Source: Fusobacterium ulcerans (GTDB lineage: Bacteria; Fusobacteriota; Fusobacteriia; Fusobacteriales; Fusobacteriaceae). From it: DNA of 64,000 bases. The position numbers and the translations under genes are program-made. Below the pieces are notes generated by a model. That model made no database searches and was not told the origin of the DNA. It worked only from the letters and a program-made list of their open reading frames with translations. Positions within the stretch are counted from its first letter, which is position 1; the number at the start of each line of letters is the position of its first letter. Below are positions 17,801 to 27,670 of the stretch, piece after piece. The DNA is taken from assembly GCF_003019675.1 (NCBI RefSeq), contig NZ_CP028105.1, positions 3,302,282 through 3,366,281 on the forward strand. The letters run 5' to 3'.

Positions 17801-20800
17801 TATATCAGCACCTGTGTAGTTGATTGTTCCTCCAGCGCCAAATAGTAAAGTTGAGTCTTCTCCAACTGAAGCTGTTCCGCTTATATTCATAGTTCCATCA
17901 GTTCCAACATAGTATGCTGCTGATTTATCTCCTACTGATACATGTCCTGTTGATGTTCCAACAGCAAAATTTTCAGTATACATTCCTATTGATGTATTCC
18001 CAGTAAGATTTATTGTTCCAGCATTTGTAAGAGTAGTTCCCACTCCTGTTCCTACCATAGCTTTTGCATTTATTACATTTCCATTGATAGTTCCAAGGTT
18101 AGAGTTAGTTATTGTTGCTCCACTGTCTCCTTGCAGTCCACTTGTTCCTACAGTTATAGCTGTATCATTAAGTATATTTCCTAGTGCCCCTGATACTATT
18201 ACATTGGCAAAATTAATATTTACAGGAGTTCCAGATGTAAAATGAAGATTTCCATTATCCAAATACGCAAAGATACCTGCTGCTGTATTTGTTACTGTTC
18301 CTCCTGATACATTAAGATTAGCTCCATTTTTAACATAGAATCCCATGTTATTTGTTCCGCCTATATCTACTTTTCCTCCAGCACCTAAAGTAAATGTGCT
18401 TCCCTGTTCAAGTAAAGCTCCTATTCCTTTGTTTGCTGTACTTGAAGATGTAATGTTAAGTTCTCCATTGTATGTTATATTTGCTGCTACTCCTAAGTTT
18501 TCAGCAAGATATATACCTAATGCATCTTCTCCTGTTACATTTATTTTTGCTCCAAGAGTTCCAGTAATAGATGGATCTACATATATACCTATTGTTCTGT
18601 TTGCTACTGTAGAATCTCCTGTTACTGACATAGTTCCTGTATAGCTTACAGCATTATTTTTCAGATAGATTCCTATTCCTCCATCAATATCAAAGTTATA
18701 TGCTGTATTTCCTGTTATATCTCCACTATTTACATAAACTCCTATCTTATTTCCTACAATTGATGGAGTTCCTGTTATAGTTCCCATATTTGTTACTGTA
18801 GAACTTGCTCCATCTAAATAGATACCTATTGTATCATCTCCTGATAAAGCCAGTGTTCCCTGATTAGAAACTGCTGCTCCATTGTCTCCATATATTCCTA
18901 TTCCATCAGTATTGATAGTTTGAGCTGCTGTATTTGTAAGAAATATTCCATCAGCAAATATACTTACAAGATTATCTCCTGTATGGTTTACTGTTATATT
19001 ATTTGTTACTGGATTTGTTCCCGCGTAATAAATTCCTACTCCCTTGGCAGTATTAGTATAGTTTACATTTAATGTTCCAGAAGACAGCGCTGAATCCTTA
19101 GAATACATAGCTATTCCCTGATTTCCCATAGCAATAGTTCCACTGTATCCTGCTAGATTTACTGAACTGTTTTCTGCATATACACCTGTTCCACCTGTTC
19201 CTACAGATATATTTCCACTTGTTAATGTTGAACTTCCACTATCTAATACTATACCTACTGTTCCAGAACCAGTCTGAGATATATTTGCTCCATTTAGATT
19301 TACTATACCAGTATTTTTTCCAACTACTGATGTAGTATTATTAGCAGTTCCTGTTATAGTTCCTCCATTAAGATTAACTACTGAACTTCCTCCATCAGCA
19401 AGTATTCCTACACCACTATTGACAGTCAGTGTTCCAGATGTATAGTTGATAGTTGAAGCATCTTTTCCATATAGTCCAAGATAATGAGAACCTATTGTTC
19501 CTGTATTTTCTATTGTAGATCCTTTAGCAAAGGCTCCTATACTTCCTCCTGCAAGAGTAGAATTCAGAGTTCCTGCATTTGTAAATGTAGCTCCATTTTC
19601 TGCATACACCCCAATTGATGATGAACCTCCAGAATTTATTATTCCTCCTGTACTATTTGTAAATGAAGAACCTGCCTTAGTTACAATAACCCCTACAGAA
19701 TTATTTCCTGTTGATGTTATAGTACCTGTTGATGAAGAGTCTCCTCCTTTGAAGTACATTCCATATCCATCAGCTATATTTACTGTTACATTTCCACTAT
19801 TTGCTACATCTGTATCTATGAAGTACGCTCCTATTCCTTTAGCATTTAATGTTATATTTCCGCTGTTAGTAAACGGCGCCAAAGTTGAACCATACATTCC
19901 TATGATTTCATCACTTCCTGATACAATTTCTATATCAGTTTTATTTTGTGCAGAACCTGTTCCATAGTATAGCCCAATAGGTCTTACTGGATCTGATCCA
20001 CTTAGCGCTGTAGACGTGCTGCTTAGTTTCATTGTTCCTGTATCTGCAAAAGCGCCGCCTTTATAGTAAGCTCCTATCCCCATTTTACCACCTGTATCAG
20101 ATGAAAGAGAAAGATTCATAAGCCCACTTGTTTTTGAAGTATTATCTCCATCCATATATATTCCAACAGCATTAGGAGCTGCTGTTATATTGCTTGGAGC
20201 TATTGAAGATACTGTTATATTATTTCCTGATGCATATATTCCTAATGGAATATTTCCATCAGCAAGACTTGCTGCTGTTACAACTATAGTTCCTCCATTT
20301 AATTCAATCATCCCCTGATGAGCTCCTGTTGTTTTAGCAGAGATACCTATATTTGATACTCCATTTACATTTATCGTTCCAGAGTTACTAAATGTAAAGT
20401 TTCCATTATCTGTTACATTGTGAACTCCTATATTTTCTGTTCCAGCTTCATTATGTACAACATTTATTGTTCCACTGTTTTTAAGTATAGAATCTTTACT
20501 GTAAATACCTATATTATTTTTCCCTACATTTACTATTCCACTTGTTTCATTCAATGTATTTTTAGTATTTGTCATAAATATTCCAAATCTTCTGTCTGCT
20601 GTTGATAAAGAATCTCCCAAAGTTATATTTGATGAGTTATTCAATCTTAAAGCTGTTCCAATAGTATCCTCTACATATATTCCTATTCCAGCTTTTCCTG
20701 CAACACTCATTGGAGCAGACCCATTAGTAACTTTTATCTCTCTATTTCCTGCAATACTGCTCTTTGCATATATTCCAATAGGATGTACACTTGTTGAACT

Positions 20801-23800
20801 GTCTCCATTTCCCTCTATTACAATATCTTTTCCAACAGTATCTACAGATGCATCCTTAGCATAAATACCTATTGCTCCACTTACTGGGGCTAAGCTGTCT
20901 CCTACTGTTACAACTCCAGTATTTACTACATTTACACCTTCAGAAATTATTCCATAAGATCCTGTAGATTTGGCTGTTATATCTCCAGAGTTTGTAAGTG
21001 TTCCTGCTCCTGTTCCGTAGATACCTACTATTGTTTCTGCACCACTAGTATTTAATACTTCCATATTCATATTATTATTAAAAGTATTTCCTGTTGTTCC
21101 TTTGAAAGCTATTCCTATAGCTGTATTCCCTGCTCCTGAAGTTCCAGCATAGTCCACTGTAAGTTTATCTGCTGCATTAGTATGAGATATGATTGTATTC
21201 CCTTCTGATTGAAGAGCTACTCCTCCCTCTTGGATTTCTATTCCATAATTTCCATTCATTTTTACATCAGAACCTTGAGCATATATTCCAACACCATTTT
21301 TACCTACTTTGATATCTCTTCCACTTCCAGAATCTTTAAGAGTAAGAGTTCCTCCAGCTCCAGTGGTATTAGTGCTTCTTATTACAATACCTTTTCCATC
21401 ATCTCCAAGTGTAATAGGAGCTTCATTATGCATAGTCATCTGACTTTTAGCAGCACTATTATGATTATTTTCCATATAGATACCTATTCCATGAGTTCCA
21501 GTTATACCAATAGTTCCCTTATTGATAACCTCTCCCCATAGTCCAGCTTTTCCTGCATTTTTTCCATAAGTATCTGGTGTTCCAGAAGCATTTGTTGCAA
21601 GTACAGCTATTCCTATTCCAGAATTTGTACTACTTGAATTTGCAACTTTTATTATTCCATTGTTTATCACTTTACTTCCATTAACTCCATAAGCTCCAAT
21701 TCCCTCTGAAACTTTAAGTTTTCCTAATGAATCAACATTTATATATCCAAAACTTGTGTATGCTGCTGTTGTTGAACTTCCTGGTGTGTTACTGATATCA
21801 ACAATTCCTTCAATAGTATATCCAGATTCAGTATTTAATGCTGCTGTTGAATTTGATCCTAAAAGCAGACTGTTTCCATTAGCAGAAGTTATGTTATATC
21901 CGGATTTTAAAGTAACTTCTTTTCTTTCCATAATTATATCGTTAAAACCATCCCCAGAAGTTACTCCAGTTGATATATTATCTCTATTTACATTAGTTTG
22001 AATTGAAATTTTTCCTCCATCCAAACTGCTTTTATACCAATATGCTCCTGTATTTATAGCTGCAACTTTAGGGATAGTTTTTAATCCATTTACATATGTT
22101 GCTGATCCATCCCATGTTACATCAATATTTCTAAATACTCCAAGATTTACTCCATGACCAGCTAAATTTACTATCAGATTTCCCATTCCTGTATATCTTC
22201 CTGTTTCTGTTCCAATCTTTCCTGCTGCGGAATAATCATTTGAATCTCCATAGAAAGCTACACCTTTTTTTATATTTAAAATTGTATTATTTGTAAAGTT
22301 TATATTGGAAACTTGAGAACCTATTTTCTCAGAGAAAAAAGCAAGTTTATTTTCTACTTCATGCTCTATAGTTCCTCCTCCAAAATTTATTTTCCCACCT
22401 TCTTTTGCAACCAAAGCTCCATTATCTCCACTAATAATATTACTTCCTGATCCTGATATAGTAACAGTTGCTTTATCTCCTCTGGCAAAAGCACCTAAAC
22501 CTGCAACATCTATTTTTCCATTGACTATAACAGAGGTATTTCCTAATCCTTTTGAAGCTCCCTCTCCAGAGATAGCGGCTGCTCCTATATTATTATTTTG
22601 ATCAGCAGGCAGTGCCCCATTTGCTTTAGCAGTAATATTATCTATTATAATTGTTGTGTCAGGCTGAATGTTTGCACTTGCTCCATTTGAATCTACTATA
22701 CTTCCAGCAGTATAATTATATACTCCATGTACAAAAGCACCTTTAGAGCTATACCCATCCATAATAATGTCTTTACCTGTTATTTTAGCTCCACTTTTTG
22801 CAAATAAAGCTGTACTTTTTATACTATTCATAGTAATATTTTTACCAACTTTTACCTCTGTATTAAAATCAGAAATATATTTTTGCCCTGTTACGCTCTC
22901 TCCTCTACCATATGCTTCTTTATCATATGTTCCTCCACTGAAGACCTTTCTTGGATTGAACCATACTCCTTCAGCATAAACCATAATATTGCTTTCAGCT
23001 CCACTTACAGCATTATCTGTTATTATTCCTGAAGGATTCAATTCTATAACTGAACCATTTTTTGCAACAAGTCCGATTGAATCTTTTGAATATTTCCCAA
23101 AAGTAACTTGAAATTCTGATAAATCAAAGTTTTTTATAGGATCATTGATTGAAGCATTAGTTCCTAATTGAAATGCCCCAATATCATCACCATTTTTAAG
23201 CCCCACAATTTTATCTCCATAAGCATTCACATTATCAATAGTAAAAGACAGTGTTGCTGGAAAATATTGTGCAAACCCATTTTTTAAAGTATTCATATCT
23301 GTTCTTTGTCCAGACGCTATATATAGAGCAACATTCTTATCAGATTTTACATTAGAGTTTGAACCATCATTTCCAGTTCCTTTTTGAGTTGTTCCTCCAG
23401 AAGTTCCATCTAATGTTATTCCTAAATTAGCTTTCACTACAACTTTACCTTGAAAAACAGCATTACCTGCTGGATTAGTTTTATTATCAGTAAAATAATA
23501 TCCTACATTATTATCTCCTGAAAGATTTATAGTTCCTAAATCAACTATCTGACTTCCAGATGCACCAGTGACTCCACTCAATTTAGTTCTATCAGGAACA
23601 TAACTAGCAAGCCATGCTCCAGCATTTCCACTTCCAACAAATTCTACAGTTCCTGCATTTTGGAACTTGATATTTCCTGGTGAAGGATAATACATCTGAT
23701 ATCTTCCAGGATTTGTATGATATGTAGCTGCTGGAAGTGAAGGTGGTGTCGAAACAACAGAATCACTTCCAGTCCATCTGTGTACTGACGCTGGCAAAAG

Positions 23801-25609
23801 ATAAAAAATTGCATTGTTGCTCGTTTCAGCTTTAATATTTGTAACCCCCAAATTTATTCCTGTATTATTGCTTGATTTATCTCCACGATAAACTCCCCAT
23901 TCTAATGTATCTGGTCTGCAATCAATACTGCTTGTATATCTATGCTGATTTGGAGTTACTGAACCCAACGCTAAAATAGTATTATAATTTCCAGCTATAT
24001 CAATATTAACATTATTAAAATTTACAATATAATCATATTGTGATTCAACATCTGCAATTATAGTCTTTCCTTTTAAATTAATATTTACATTTTGCATTCT
24101 TACACCTGTTGTTTGTGCAAAAATTGCTGTTCCATGTTTAGATTTTTCTCCTCCTACAGTTATGTTCATATCTCTGACTAAAGCTGGAGCTCCTTGAAAT
24201 ATCCAAATTTGTTGAAATTTATTTAAATAAAGATTATTTGTATCTCCTGCTGCTGGCACACCTAAAGAACCATTATCAACATATGAGTAATATTGATTAG
24301 CATTAATAACTGGAAATCCATATGGGCTTACAGAAACTGTTCCTGGAGAAAACCAAGCATTTGTAGGAACAGCACTTCCTATACCAACATTTGTAGCAAT
24401 ATTTCTATATTCATTAGTCACAGTTCCATCTGGAGCAGTTGTAGCTACAATCTCACTTGTACTTCCATTTCCATAAATTGTATTGCTTATATTAAAAAAT
24501 GGTGCATCATTTATACTTGTATTTGTATTATTTATTCCTACCCATCTTTTTATTCTTCTATCAAAATTGTTAAACCCTGATGTAGTTCCATTAGCACTAA
24601 CTCCATACAGCCAATTTCCTCTTTTTCTTACATATACTTCAAAATTTGGTGCTGCTGGAGAATCTGGTGTAGTAACCACTGGATTAGGATCTTCTACTCT
24701 AGGAGGAAGATTTATTGGTACTGATATATTTAAAACAGGAGTTGATAAAGTTGGTATGTTTAGTACTCCTGGTCCAGCTACATTTATTGCCCCTATATTT
24801 ACATTTATATTTGGTTCATTTACTGTTACTCTTATATCTCCTGGTGCTGTTGGTGTTGTTGGCAGTGACACAGTTGGAGTTACAACTGTTGGAGCTGTTA
24901 CATTTACTGCTCCTACTGTTATTGAAGCTATTGCTGGTGATGTCACTGGTATCACTGTTGGAGCTGTTGGCACTGTAAACGCTACATTTGGAACTGTTGG
25001 TTCTATTACTACTGGTGCTTTCACCACTGGCAGAATGAATAACTTTGCCTCTGCATCATATACATTTGTATTTGAATGATAATTTCCATTCATATTTATC
25101 CAACCGCTTGAAGCATATCCACTTGTTTTATTGTTATGTGTATATTGGGCTGCTCCTAAAAGTGTTCCTTTTTCTCCTGCTACTGAGGAATTTCCATGCA
25201 CCTCATTAAATCTTTTTCTTAATTTATCCATAGAAGTGTCTCCTCTTACACTTCCTTTCCAGTCTTTACTTACACTGTCAGCTTTTTTAAAGCCTCCTAT
25301 CATTGAAAATCCATATGCTGGTGCTGTGGGTTTAGAATAAAAATCAGCTTCTTTCAAAAGGATTCTTGAATCCAAATTTAGTGTTTTCATCTTACTTTGA
25401 TTTTCTAATAATTTCTGCTTTATAGCTTCTCTTTCTTCTTGAATCTTAATTAATAAATCCCCTTTTGTTTCATGAATCTCTTCTGCTGTTATTCCTGCTC
25501 CCAAGGCTATTCCACCTGTTATCATAAAAGCTATTAAAAGTGAAAAAGAATAACTGACTCTTCTCTTCAAAAATCTCTTTAGAGATTTTTCAATATCATT
25601 TTTTCTCAT
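14807..25609 (-). CDS. Giant fusobacterial autotransporter (type Va-like secreted beta-helix adhesin)
   Basis: About 3,600 residues. An N-terminal signal region (FLKRRVSYSFSLLIAFMITG, then ALGA) is followed by a short charged helical segment (KGDLLIKIQEEREAIKQK), a Pro/Thr/Val-rich stretch, then roughly 3,000 residues of glycine-, asparagine- and threonine-rich repeats with very frequent GIGIY/GIYA and NxGxI units, as expected of a beta-helix passenger. The last about 270 residues are an autotransporter beta-barrel ending in YRF with the C-terminal Phe needed for BAM recognition. Members include fusobacterial adhesins such as Fap2 and RadD; the ligand here is unknown. The longest frame starts at a TTG within GGGGAGG; the ATG at 25609, 7 nt after that site, is the real start. 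Confidence 0.93.
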   Translation of the reverse strand: MRKNDIEKSLKRFLKRRVSYSFSLLIAFMITGGIALGAGITAEEIHETKGDLLIKIQEEREAIKQKLLENQSKMKTLNLDSRILLKEADFYSKPTAPAYGFSMIGGFKKADSVSKDWKGSVRGDTSMDKLRKRFNEVHGNSSVAGEKGTLLGAAQYTHNNKTSGYASSGWINMNGNYHSNTNVYDAEAKLFILPVVKAPVVIEPTVPNVAFTVPTAPTVIPVTSPAIASITVGAVNVTAPTVVTPTVSLPTTPTAPGDIRVTVNEPNINVNIGAINVAGPGVLNIPTLSTPVLNISVPINLPPRVEDPNPVVTTPDSPAAPNFEVYVRKRGNWLYGVSANGTTSGFNNFDRRIKRWVGINNTNTSINDAPFFNISNTIYGNGSTSEIVATTAPDGTVTNEYRNIATNVGIGSAVPTNAWFSPGTVSVSPYGFPVINANQYYSYVDNGSLGVPAAGDTNNLYLNKFQQIWIFQGAPALVRDMNITVGGEKSKHGTAIFAQTTGVRMQNVNINLKGKTIIADVESQYDYIVNFNNVNIDIAGNYNTILALGSVTPNQHRYTSSIDCRPDTLEWGVYRGDKSSNNTGINLGVTNIKAETSNNAIFYLLPASVHRWTGSDSVVSTPPSLPAATYHTNPGRYQMYYPSPGNIKFQNAGTVEFVGSGNAGAWLASYVPDRTKLSGVTGASGSQIVDLGTINLSGDNNVGYYFTDNKTNPAGNAVFQGKVVVKANLGITLDGTSGGTTQKGTGNDGSNSNVKSDKNVALYIASGQRTDMNTLKNGFAQYFPATLSFTIDNVNAYGDKIVGLKNGDDIGAFQLGTNASINDPIKNFDLSEFQVTFGKYSKDSIGLVAKNGSVIELNPSGIITDNAVSGAESNIMVYAEGVWFNPRKVFSGGTYDKEAYGRGESVTGQKYISDFNTEVKVGKNITMNSIKSTALFAKSGAKITGKDIIMDGYSSKGAFVHGVYNYTAGSIVDSNGASANIQPDTTIIIDNITAKANGALPADQNNNIGAAAISGEGASKGLGNTSVIVNGKIDVAGLGAFARGDKATVTISGSGSNIISGDNGALVAKEGGKINFGGGTIEHEVENKLAFFSEKIGSQVSNINFTNNTILNIKKGVAFYGDSNDYSAAGKIGTETGRYTGMGNLIVNLAGHGVNLGVFRNIDVTWDGSATYVNGLKTIPKVAAINTGAYWYKSSLDGGKISIQTNVNRDNISTGVTSGDGFNDIIMERKEVTLKSGYNITSANGNSLLLGSNSTAALNTESGYTIEGIVDISNTPGSSTTAAYTSFGYINVDSLGKLKVSEGIGAYGVNGSKVINNGIIKVANSSSTNSGIGIAVLATNASGTPDTYGKNAGKAGLWGEVINKGTIGITGTHGIGIYMENNHNSAAKSQMTMHNEAPITLGDDGKGIVIRSTNTTGAGGTLTLKDSGSGRDIKVGKNGVGIYAQGSDVKMNGNYGIEIQEGGVALQSEGNTIISHTNAADKLTVDYAGTSGAGNTAIGIAFKGTTGNTFNNNMNMEVLNTSGAETIVGIYGTGAGTLTNSGDITAKSTGSYGIISEGVNVVNTGVVTVGDSLAPVSGAIGIYAKDASVDTVGKDIVIEGNGDSSTSVHPIGIYAKSSIAGNREIKVTNGSAPMSVAGKAGIGIYVEDTIGTALRLNNSSNITLGDSLSTADRRFGIFMTNTKNTLNETSGIVNVGKNNIGIYSKDSILKNSGTINVVHNEAGTENIGVHNVTDNGNFTFSNSGTINVNGVSNIGISAKTTGAHQGMIELNGGTIVVTAASLADGNIPLGIYASGNNITVSSIAPSNITAAPNAVGIYMDGDNTSKTSGLMNLSLSSDTGGKMGIGAYYKGGAFADTGTMKLSSTSTALSGSDPVRPIGLYYGTGSAQNKTDIEIVSGSDEIIGMYGSTLAPFTNSGNITLNAKGIGAYFIDTDVANSGNVTVNIADGYGMYFKGGDSSSTGTITSTGNNSVGVIVTKAGSSFTNSTGGIINSGGSSSIGVYAENGATFTNAGTLNSTLAGGSIGAFAKGSTIENTGTIGSHYLGLYGKDASTINYTSGTLTVNSGVGILADGGSSVVNLNGGTITGTANNTTSVVGKNTGIVNLNGANISQTGSGTVGIVLDSGSSTLTSGNISVGTGGTGVYAENSSVNLAGYSGTIAMGNQGIAMYSKDSALSSGTLNVNYTNTAKGVGIYYAGTNPVTNNITVNHTGDNLVSIFADGIFLTNTAAQTINTDGIGIYGDNGAAVSNQGTLALSGDDTIGIYLDGASSTVTNMGTITGTPSIVGNKIGVYVNSGDITGNTAYNFDIDGGIGIYLKNNAVSYTGTMSVTGDSTVANRTIGIYVDPSITGTLGAKINVTGEDALGIYLAENLGVAANITYNGELNITSSSTANKGIGALLEQGSTFTLGAGGKVDIGGTNNMGFYVKNGANLNVSGGTVTNTAAGIFAYLDNGNLHFTSGTPVNINFANVIVSGALGNILNDTAITVGTSGLQGDSGATITNSNLGTINGNVINAKAMVGTGVGTTLTNAGTINLTGNTSIGMYTENFAVGTSTGHVSVGDKSAAYYVGTDGTMNISGTASVGEDSTLLFGAGGTINYTGADIVMSNKSIALTLSDSASLVDFNNREVTTGTEGTGIFLTGTGDISKVTNLDKLNVSNKSTGIFMDNNVALNTGIKIDLTGTEAIGVFTTNNGNINYSGNIDSSTVKNKGIINTGTGTTVNSGTMKLMGDSSIGMYSENGTMINNSSIEVGNGAYTGLILNSAVAMYGKNVTSVSNTGNIEIGKDAVGIFGENTVVTNSNFIQSTGAKSTGIYGLQGSASNAGNIGLGDSSNGIFVKNGTMITNTGNITVGNTNSAGIYGAGTTSVDHNSGTITAGKESVGIATENGNITVANGAVINVGTDSSYIYSASGTGTNNTNLSLSDHSIGMYTKSGTMINNANITVGKSTVVSGLPPKISVGMAAESGIVENSSLGYIYVPNDHGVGMVANDGGHGINRGNIKVDGKLAYGMQATKYSTLENYGLITVDGANSRGMAATDNSIVRNHTTGTITVNGADSEGIYADYKATVENYGTINVNGAGRTGIYLGTDGVLLNKGTINISGGEGVVEGSGSLTNVGDITINGPTASIDGVTITNTGTITVNGALDFGTITLGSTAGHIGTINAESFNKGQFIVLPNVTQGSNHDMYTVQYLNGITNVPNHGSITAISHSVSFIADVQKDDTDPNLIRIVMVKIPYKKLLSGTEAIEFGKGLDEIYAGAANKELEMFDALDMISDKDELGATFDNELRGNVYANIQTRMLDINEVFTTSYENLKNNRLYSRETLKIGAIMTGGETKSKRAGVEDYESKSLGTMILKEYDHMKYGRISNWSVGFTQTKFDFDPGSKETVYSLNAGVGFEDYIKDSKNLKYYTRGEISVNHHETDRKIHLSSGTYENTGKFWSGTVEWKNKLRYDIPLDSEKINLGVFGTFNLGYGKFEDFKESGDGIELDIESRDMYIVRPGVGADIAFNKYAQSGKYSLIGKATAEYELGKVYDGANKAKIKNTDAGYYDLEKPKKVKDIIKIGAELKYETREGHSIGFEVTRQEGSIDATRYGVNLMYRF

Positions 25610-25994
25610 AGGTATCCTCCCCAAATTAAATTTCAGTAATTTTTTTCTAGTATTATCAGGGATATATTTGTACTTTAGTTCCTAGATATTACTTATTATA
25701 ATTTTTTATTTAAATATATTCTTTAATTAAAAATTATATTTATAACAGTATTCTTTTCTCCTTTCTATTAAGATTAATCATAAAATTTAAGACATACGAA
25801 AAATCTTTTATATTCTATATTACGAAATTATAACTTCTTTAATCGACAATATAATTCGTTTGATAAAAGAACAAAACGATATTTTTTAAGAAAATTATAA
25901 CATATAAACACTTTATTTTAAATATACATTTTTTATCAAGTATCCATTTAATACATTTAAAGATATTAAAATGATGTTAATTTTTTATAAATAT
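25610..25994 (-). other. Long AT-rich upstream region of the autotransporter gene
   Basis: About 385 bp without a credible ORF, bounded by the glp operon terminator and the autotransporter RBS (GGGGAGG). It must hold the autotransporter promoter. A TATAAT on the leftward strand lies near 25829, but no convincing -35 is correctly spaced, so I do not mark a promoter. Nothing else is recognisable. Confidence 0.4.
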
Positions 25995-26032
25995 AAAAAG
26001 ATCAGCTTATCATTCCATAAACTGATCTTTAA
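25995..26032 (-). terminator. Terminator of the glycerol operon
   Basis: AAAGATCAG (from 25997) pairs with CTGATCTTT (26022-26030); the leftward strand ends in a T-rich run. It lies 20 bp after the DUF1667 gene. Confidence 0.85.
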
Positions 26033-26051
26033 TCACCTAATATTATTAATT

Positions 26052-26396
26052 TTACATATCTCTTGTTACAACTACATCTACACCTGTATCAAATATATTT
26101 TTTATAACTACATCTCCTTTTTTTACTGGAGATTTCAATTCAACATCTTTTAAAAATTCCATACATTTAAAATTTAATTCTTTAGGAATAGAGTCATTAG
26201 TTTTTACAGGAACTCTGTTATGTATTCCACCTGTTATTTTTACTGTGGAAGTTATTACTCTTTTAGGGGCTGTAAGTTCTTCTTTTCCATATTTTTCTCC
26301 CCTTGGGCAGCTGTTTCCAGTTACTTCAAGAGTATCTGTGTTCACTGTAAGATGACATCCCAAAGGACAAACTATACATATCATATTTCTTTCCAT
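26052..26396 (-). CDS. DUF1667 cysteine-containing small protein of the glycerol operon
   Basis: A 114-residue DUF1667 protein. The N-terminus has a cysteine arrangement CIVCPLGCHLTV followed by GNSCPRGEKYG, which looks like a metal or Fe-S ligand set. The rest is a small basic/beta domain ending DVVVTRDM. Genes of this family typically sit behind glpA- and glpB-like FAD genes in anaerobes; here its ATG overlaps the last base of the preceding stop codon. A role as an electron-carrier or assembly partner of the glycerol-3-phosphate dehydrogenase is inferred from context. Confidence 0.88.
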   Translation of the reverse strand: MERNMICIVCPLGCHLTVNTDTLEVTGNSCPRGEKYGKEELTAPKRVITSTVKITGGIHNRVPVKTNDSIPKELNFKCMEFLKDVELKSPVKKGDVVIKNIFDTGVDVVVTRDM

Positions 26397-27655
26397 TATT
26401 GTTCACCACCTGTTATTTCTACAGTCAATATCTTTCCTTCAGCTGTATCAAGTATCTTCTTAGGTATCATTATTTTTTCCATTTCTCCTGGAGCCAGATG
26501 CTGTTTTTTCAAGCTCACAAGAGTTTTATTTTCATCCTTTACTTCAAGTTTTACATTTTTATATATATTATTTACTCTCATAAAAAGTTCAAGAGCTTTA
26601 TCTACATTTTCAGCTCTGAATTTTTGTGGAACTGTATATACTATTCCCTTTCCATTTGTTATCTCTCTATATTCTCCAGTTTTAGCTTCATTTTTTATAT
26701 ATTTTGCTGCTGCTGTTCCAGCTCTTCTAGCTTCTGCACTTACAAAATCCACTAGGTCATGTACATGAACAACATTTCCACAGGCAAATATTCCATCAGC
26801 ACTTGTTTCCATCATTTCATTTACTACAAGTCCATTTGTTCTTCTGTCAATTTCCAACCCAGTTTTTCTTGAAATATCATTTTCTGGAATAAGTCCTACT
26901 GAAAGAAGAAGTGTGTCACATTCATATTCCATTTCAGTTCCAGGTATTGGCCTTCTGTTTTCATCTACTTTTGCTATAATTATCTTTTCTAATCTTTCTT
27001 TTCCTATAATATCCACAACTGTATGACTTAAATATAATGGAATATTGTAATCATCCAAGCACTGAACTATATTTCTAGTCAACCCTCCAGAGAAAGGCAT
27101 AAGTTCAACAACTGCTTTGACCTCTGCTCCTTCCAGTGTAAGTCTTCTAGCCATAATAAGTCCAATATCTCCTGATCCTAAGATAAGTACTTTTTTCCCT
27201 ACCATATATCCTTCCATATTGATAAATCTTTGAGCTGCTCCTGCTGTAAATATTCCTGATGGTCTGTCTCCTGGTATAGATATAGCTCCTCTTGTTCTCT
27301 CTCTGCATCCCATAGCAAGTATCACAGCTTTAGCTTCTATTATCATATATCCATCTTTAGTATTTATAGCATGTATCGTTTTATCTTCTGTAAGATCCAG
27401 TACCATTGTATCTAATTTATATTCTATATTCATCTCATAAAGCTTTTCTATAAATCTTTGAGCATATTCAGGTCCTGTAAGTTCTTCTTTAAATTCATGA
27501 AGTCCAAATCCATTATGAATACATTGCTGAAGTATTCCTCCAAGCTCTTTGTCTCTCTCTATAACTAATATGCTATCTATTCCATTTTTTCTAGCTTCTA
27601 CCGCAGCAGCAAGACCTCCTGGTCCTCCACCTATCACAACTAAATCATATTTCAT
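26396..27655 (-). CDS. GlpB-like NAD/FAD-dependent oxidoreductase subunit
   Basis: A 419-residue pyridine-nucleotide-disulfide-reductase-like flavoprotein. The FAD-binding GGGPGGLAAAVEARKNG is at the N-terminus, a second Rossmann motif VLILGSGDIGLIMARRL binds NAD(P), and GIFACGNVVHVHDLVDFV is the C-terminal FAD-ribityl motif. A CIHNGFG cysteine follows the first domain. It lies 15 bp behind the GlpA-like gene and overlaps the DUF1667 gene, so it is probably the electron-transfer partner of the anaerobic glycerol-3-phosphate dehydrogenase. It is not the E. coli GlpB by sequence class, hence no symbol. Confidence 0.87.
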   Translation of the reverse strand: MKYDLVVIGGGPGGLAAAVEARKNGIDSILVIERDKELGGILQQCIHNGFGLHEFKEELTGPEYAQRFIEKLYEMNIEYKLDTMVLDLTEDKTIHAINTKDGYMIIEAKAVILAMGCRERTRGAISIPGDRPSGIFTAGAAQRFINMEGYMVGKKVLILGSGDIGLIMARRLTLEGAEVKAVVELMPFSGGLTRNIVQCLDDYNIPLYLSHTVVDIIGKERLEKIIIAKVDENRRPIPGTEMEYECDTLLLSVGLIPENDISRKTGLEIDRRTNGLVVNEMMETSADGIFACGNVVHVHDLVDFVSAEARRAGTAAAKYIKNEAKTGEYREITNGKGIVYTVPQKFRAENVDKALELFMRVNNIYKNVKLEVKDENKTLVSLKKQHLAPGEMEKIMIPKKILDTAEGKILTVEITGGEQ

Positions 27656-27670
27656 ATCTGCATTTCCTCC

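Noticed and set aside
24483-25079. 198-codon rightward ORF opposite the autotransporter signal and Pro-rich region
   Set aside because: Antisense shadow of the Thr/Pro/Val-rich repeats; its composition is the mirror of that sequence and it has no ribosome site.
14807-25624. Autotransporter DNA repeats considered as a CRISPR or tandem-repeat array
   Set aside because: Repeat units are coding, irregular in length and translate to beta-helix turns; no constant repeat with spacers.
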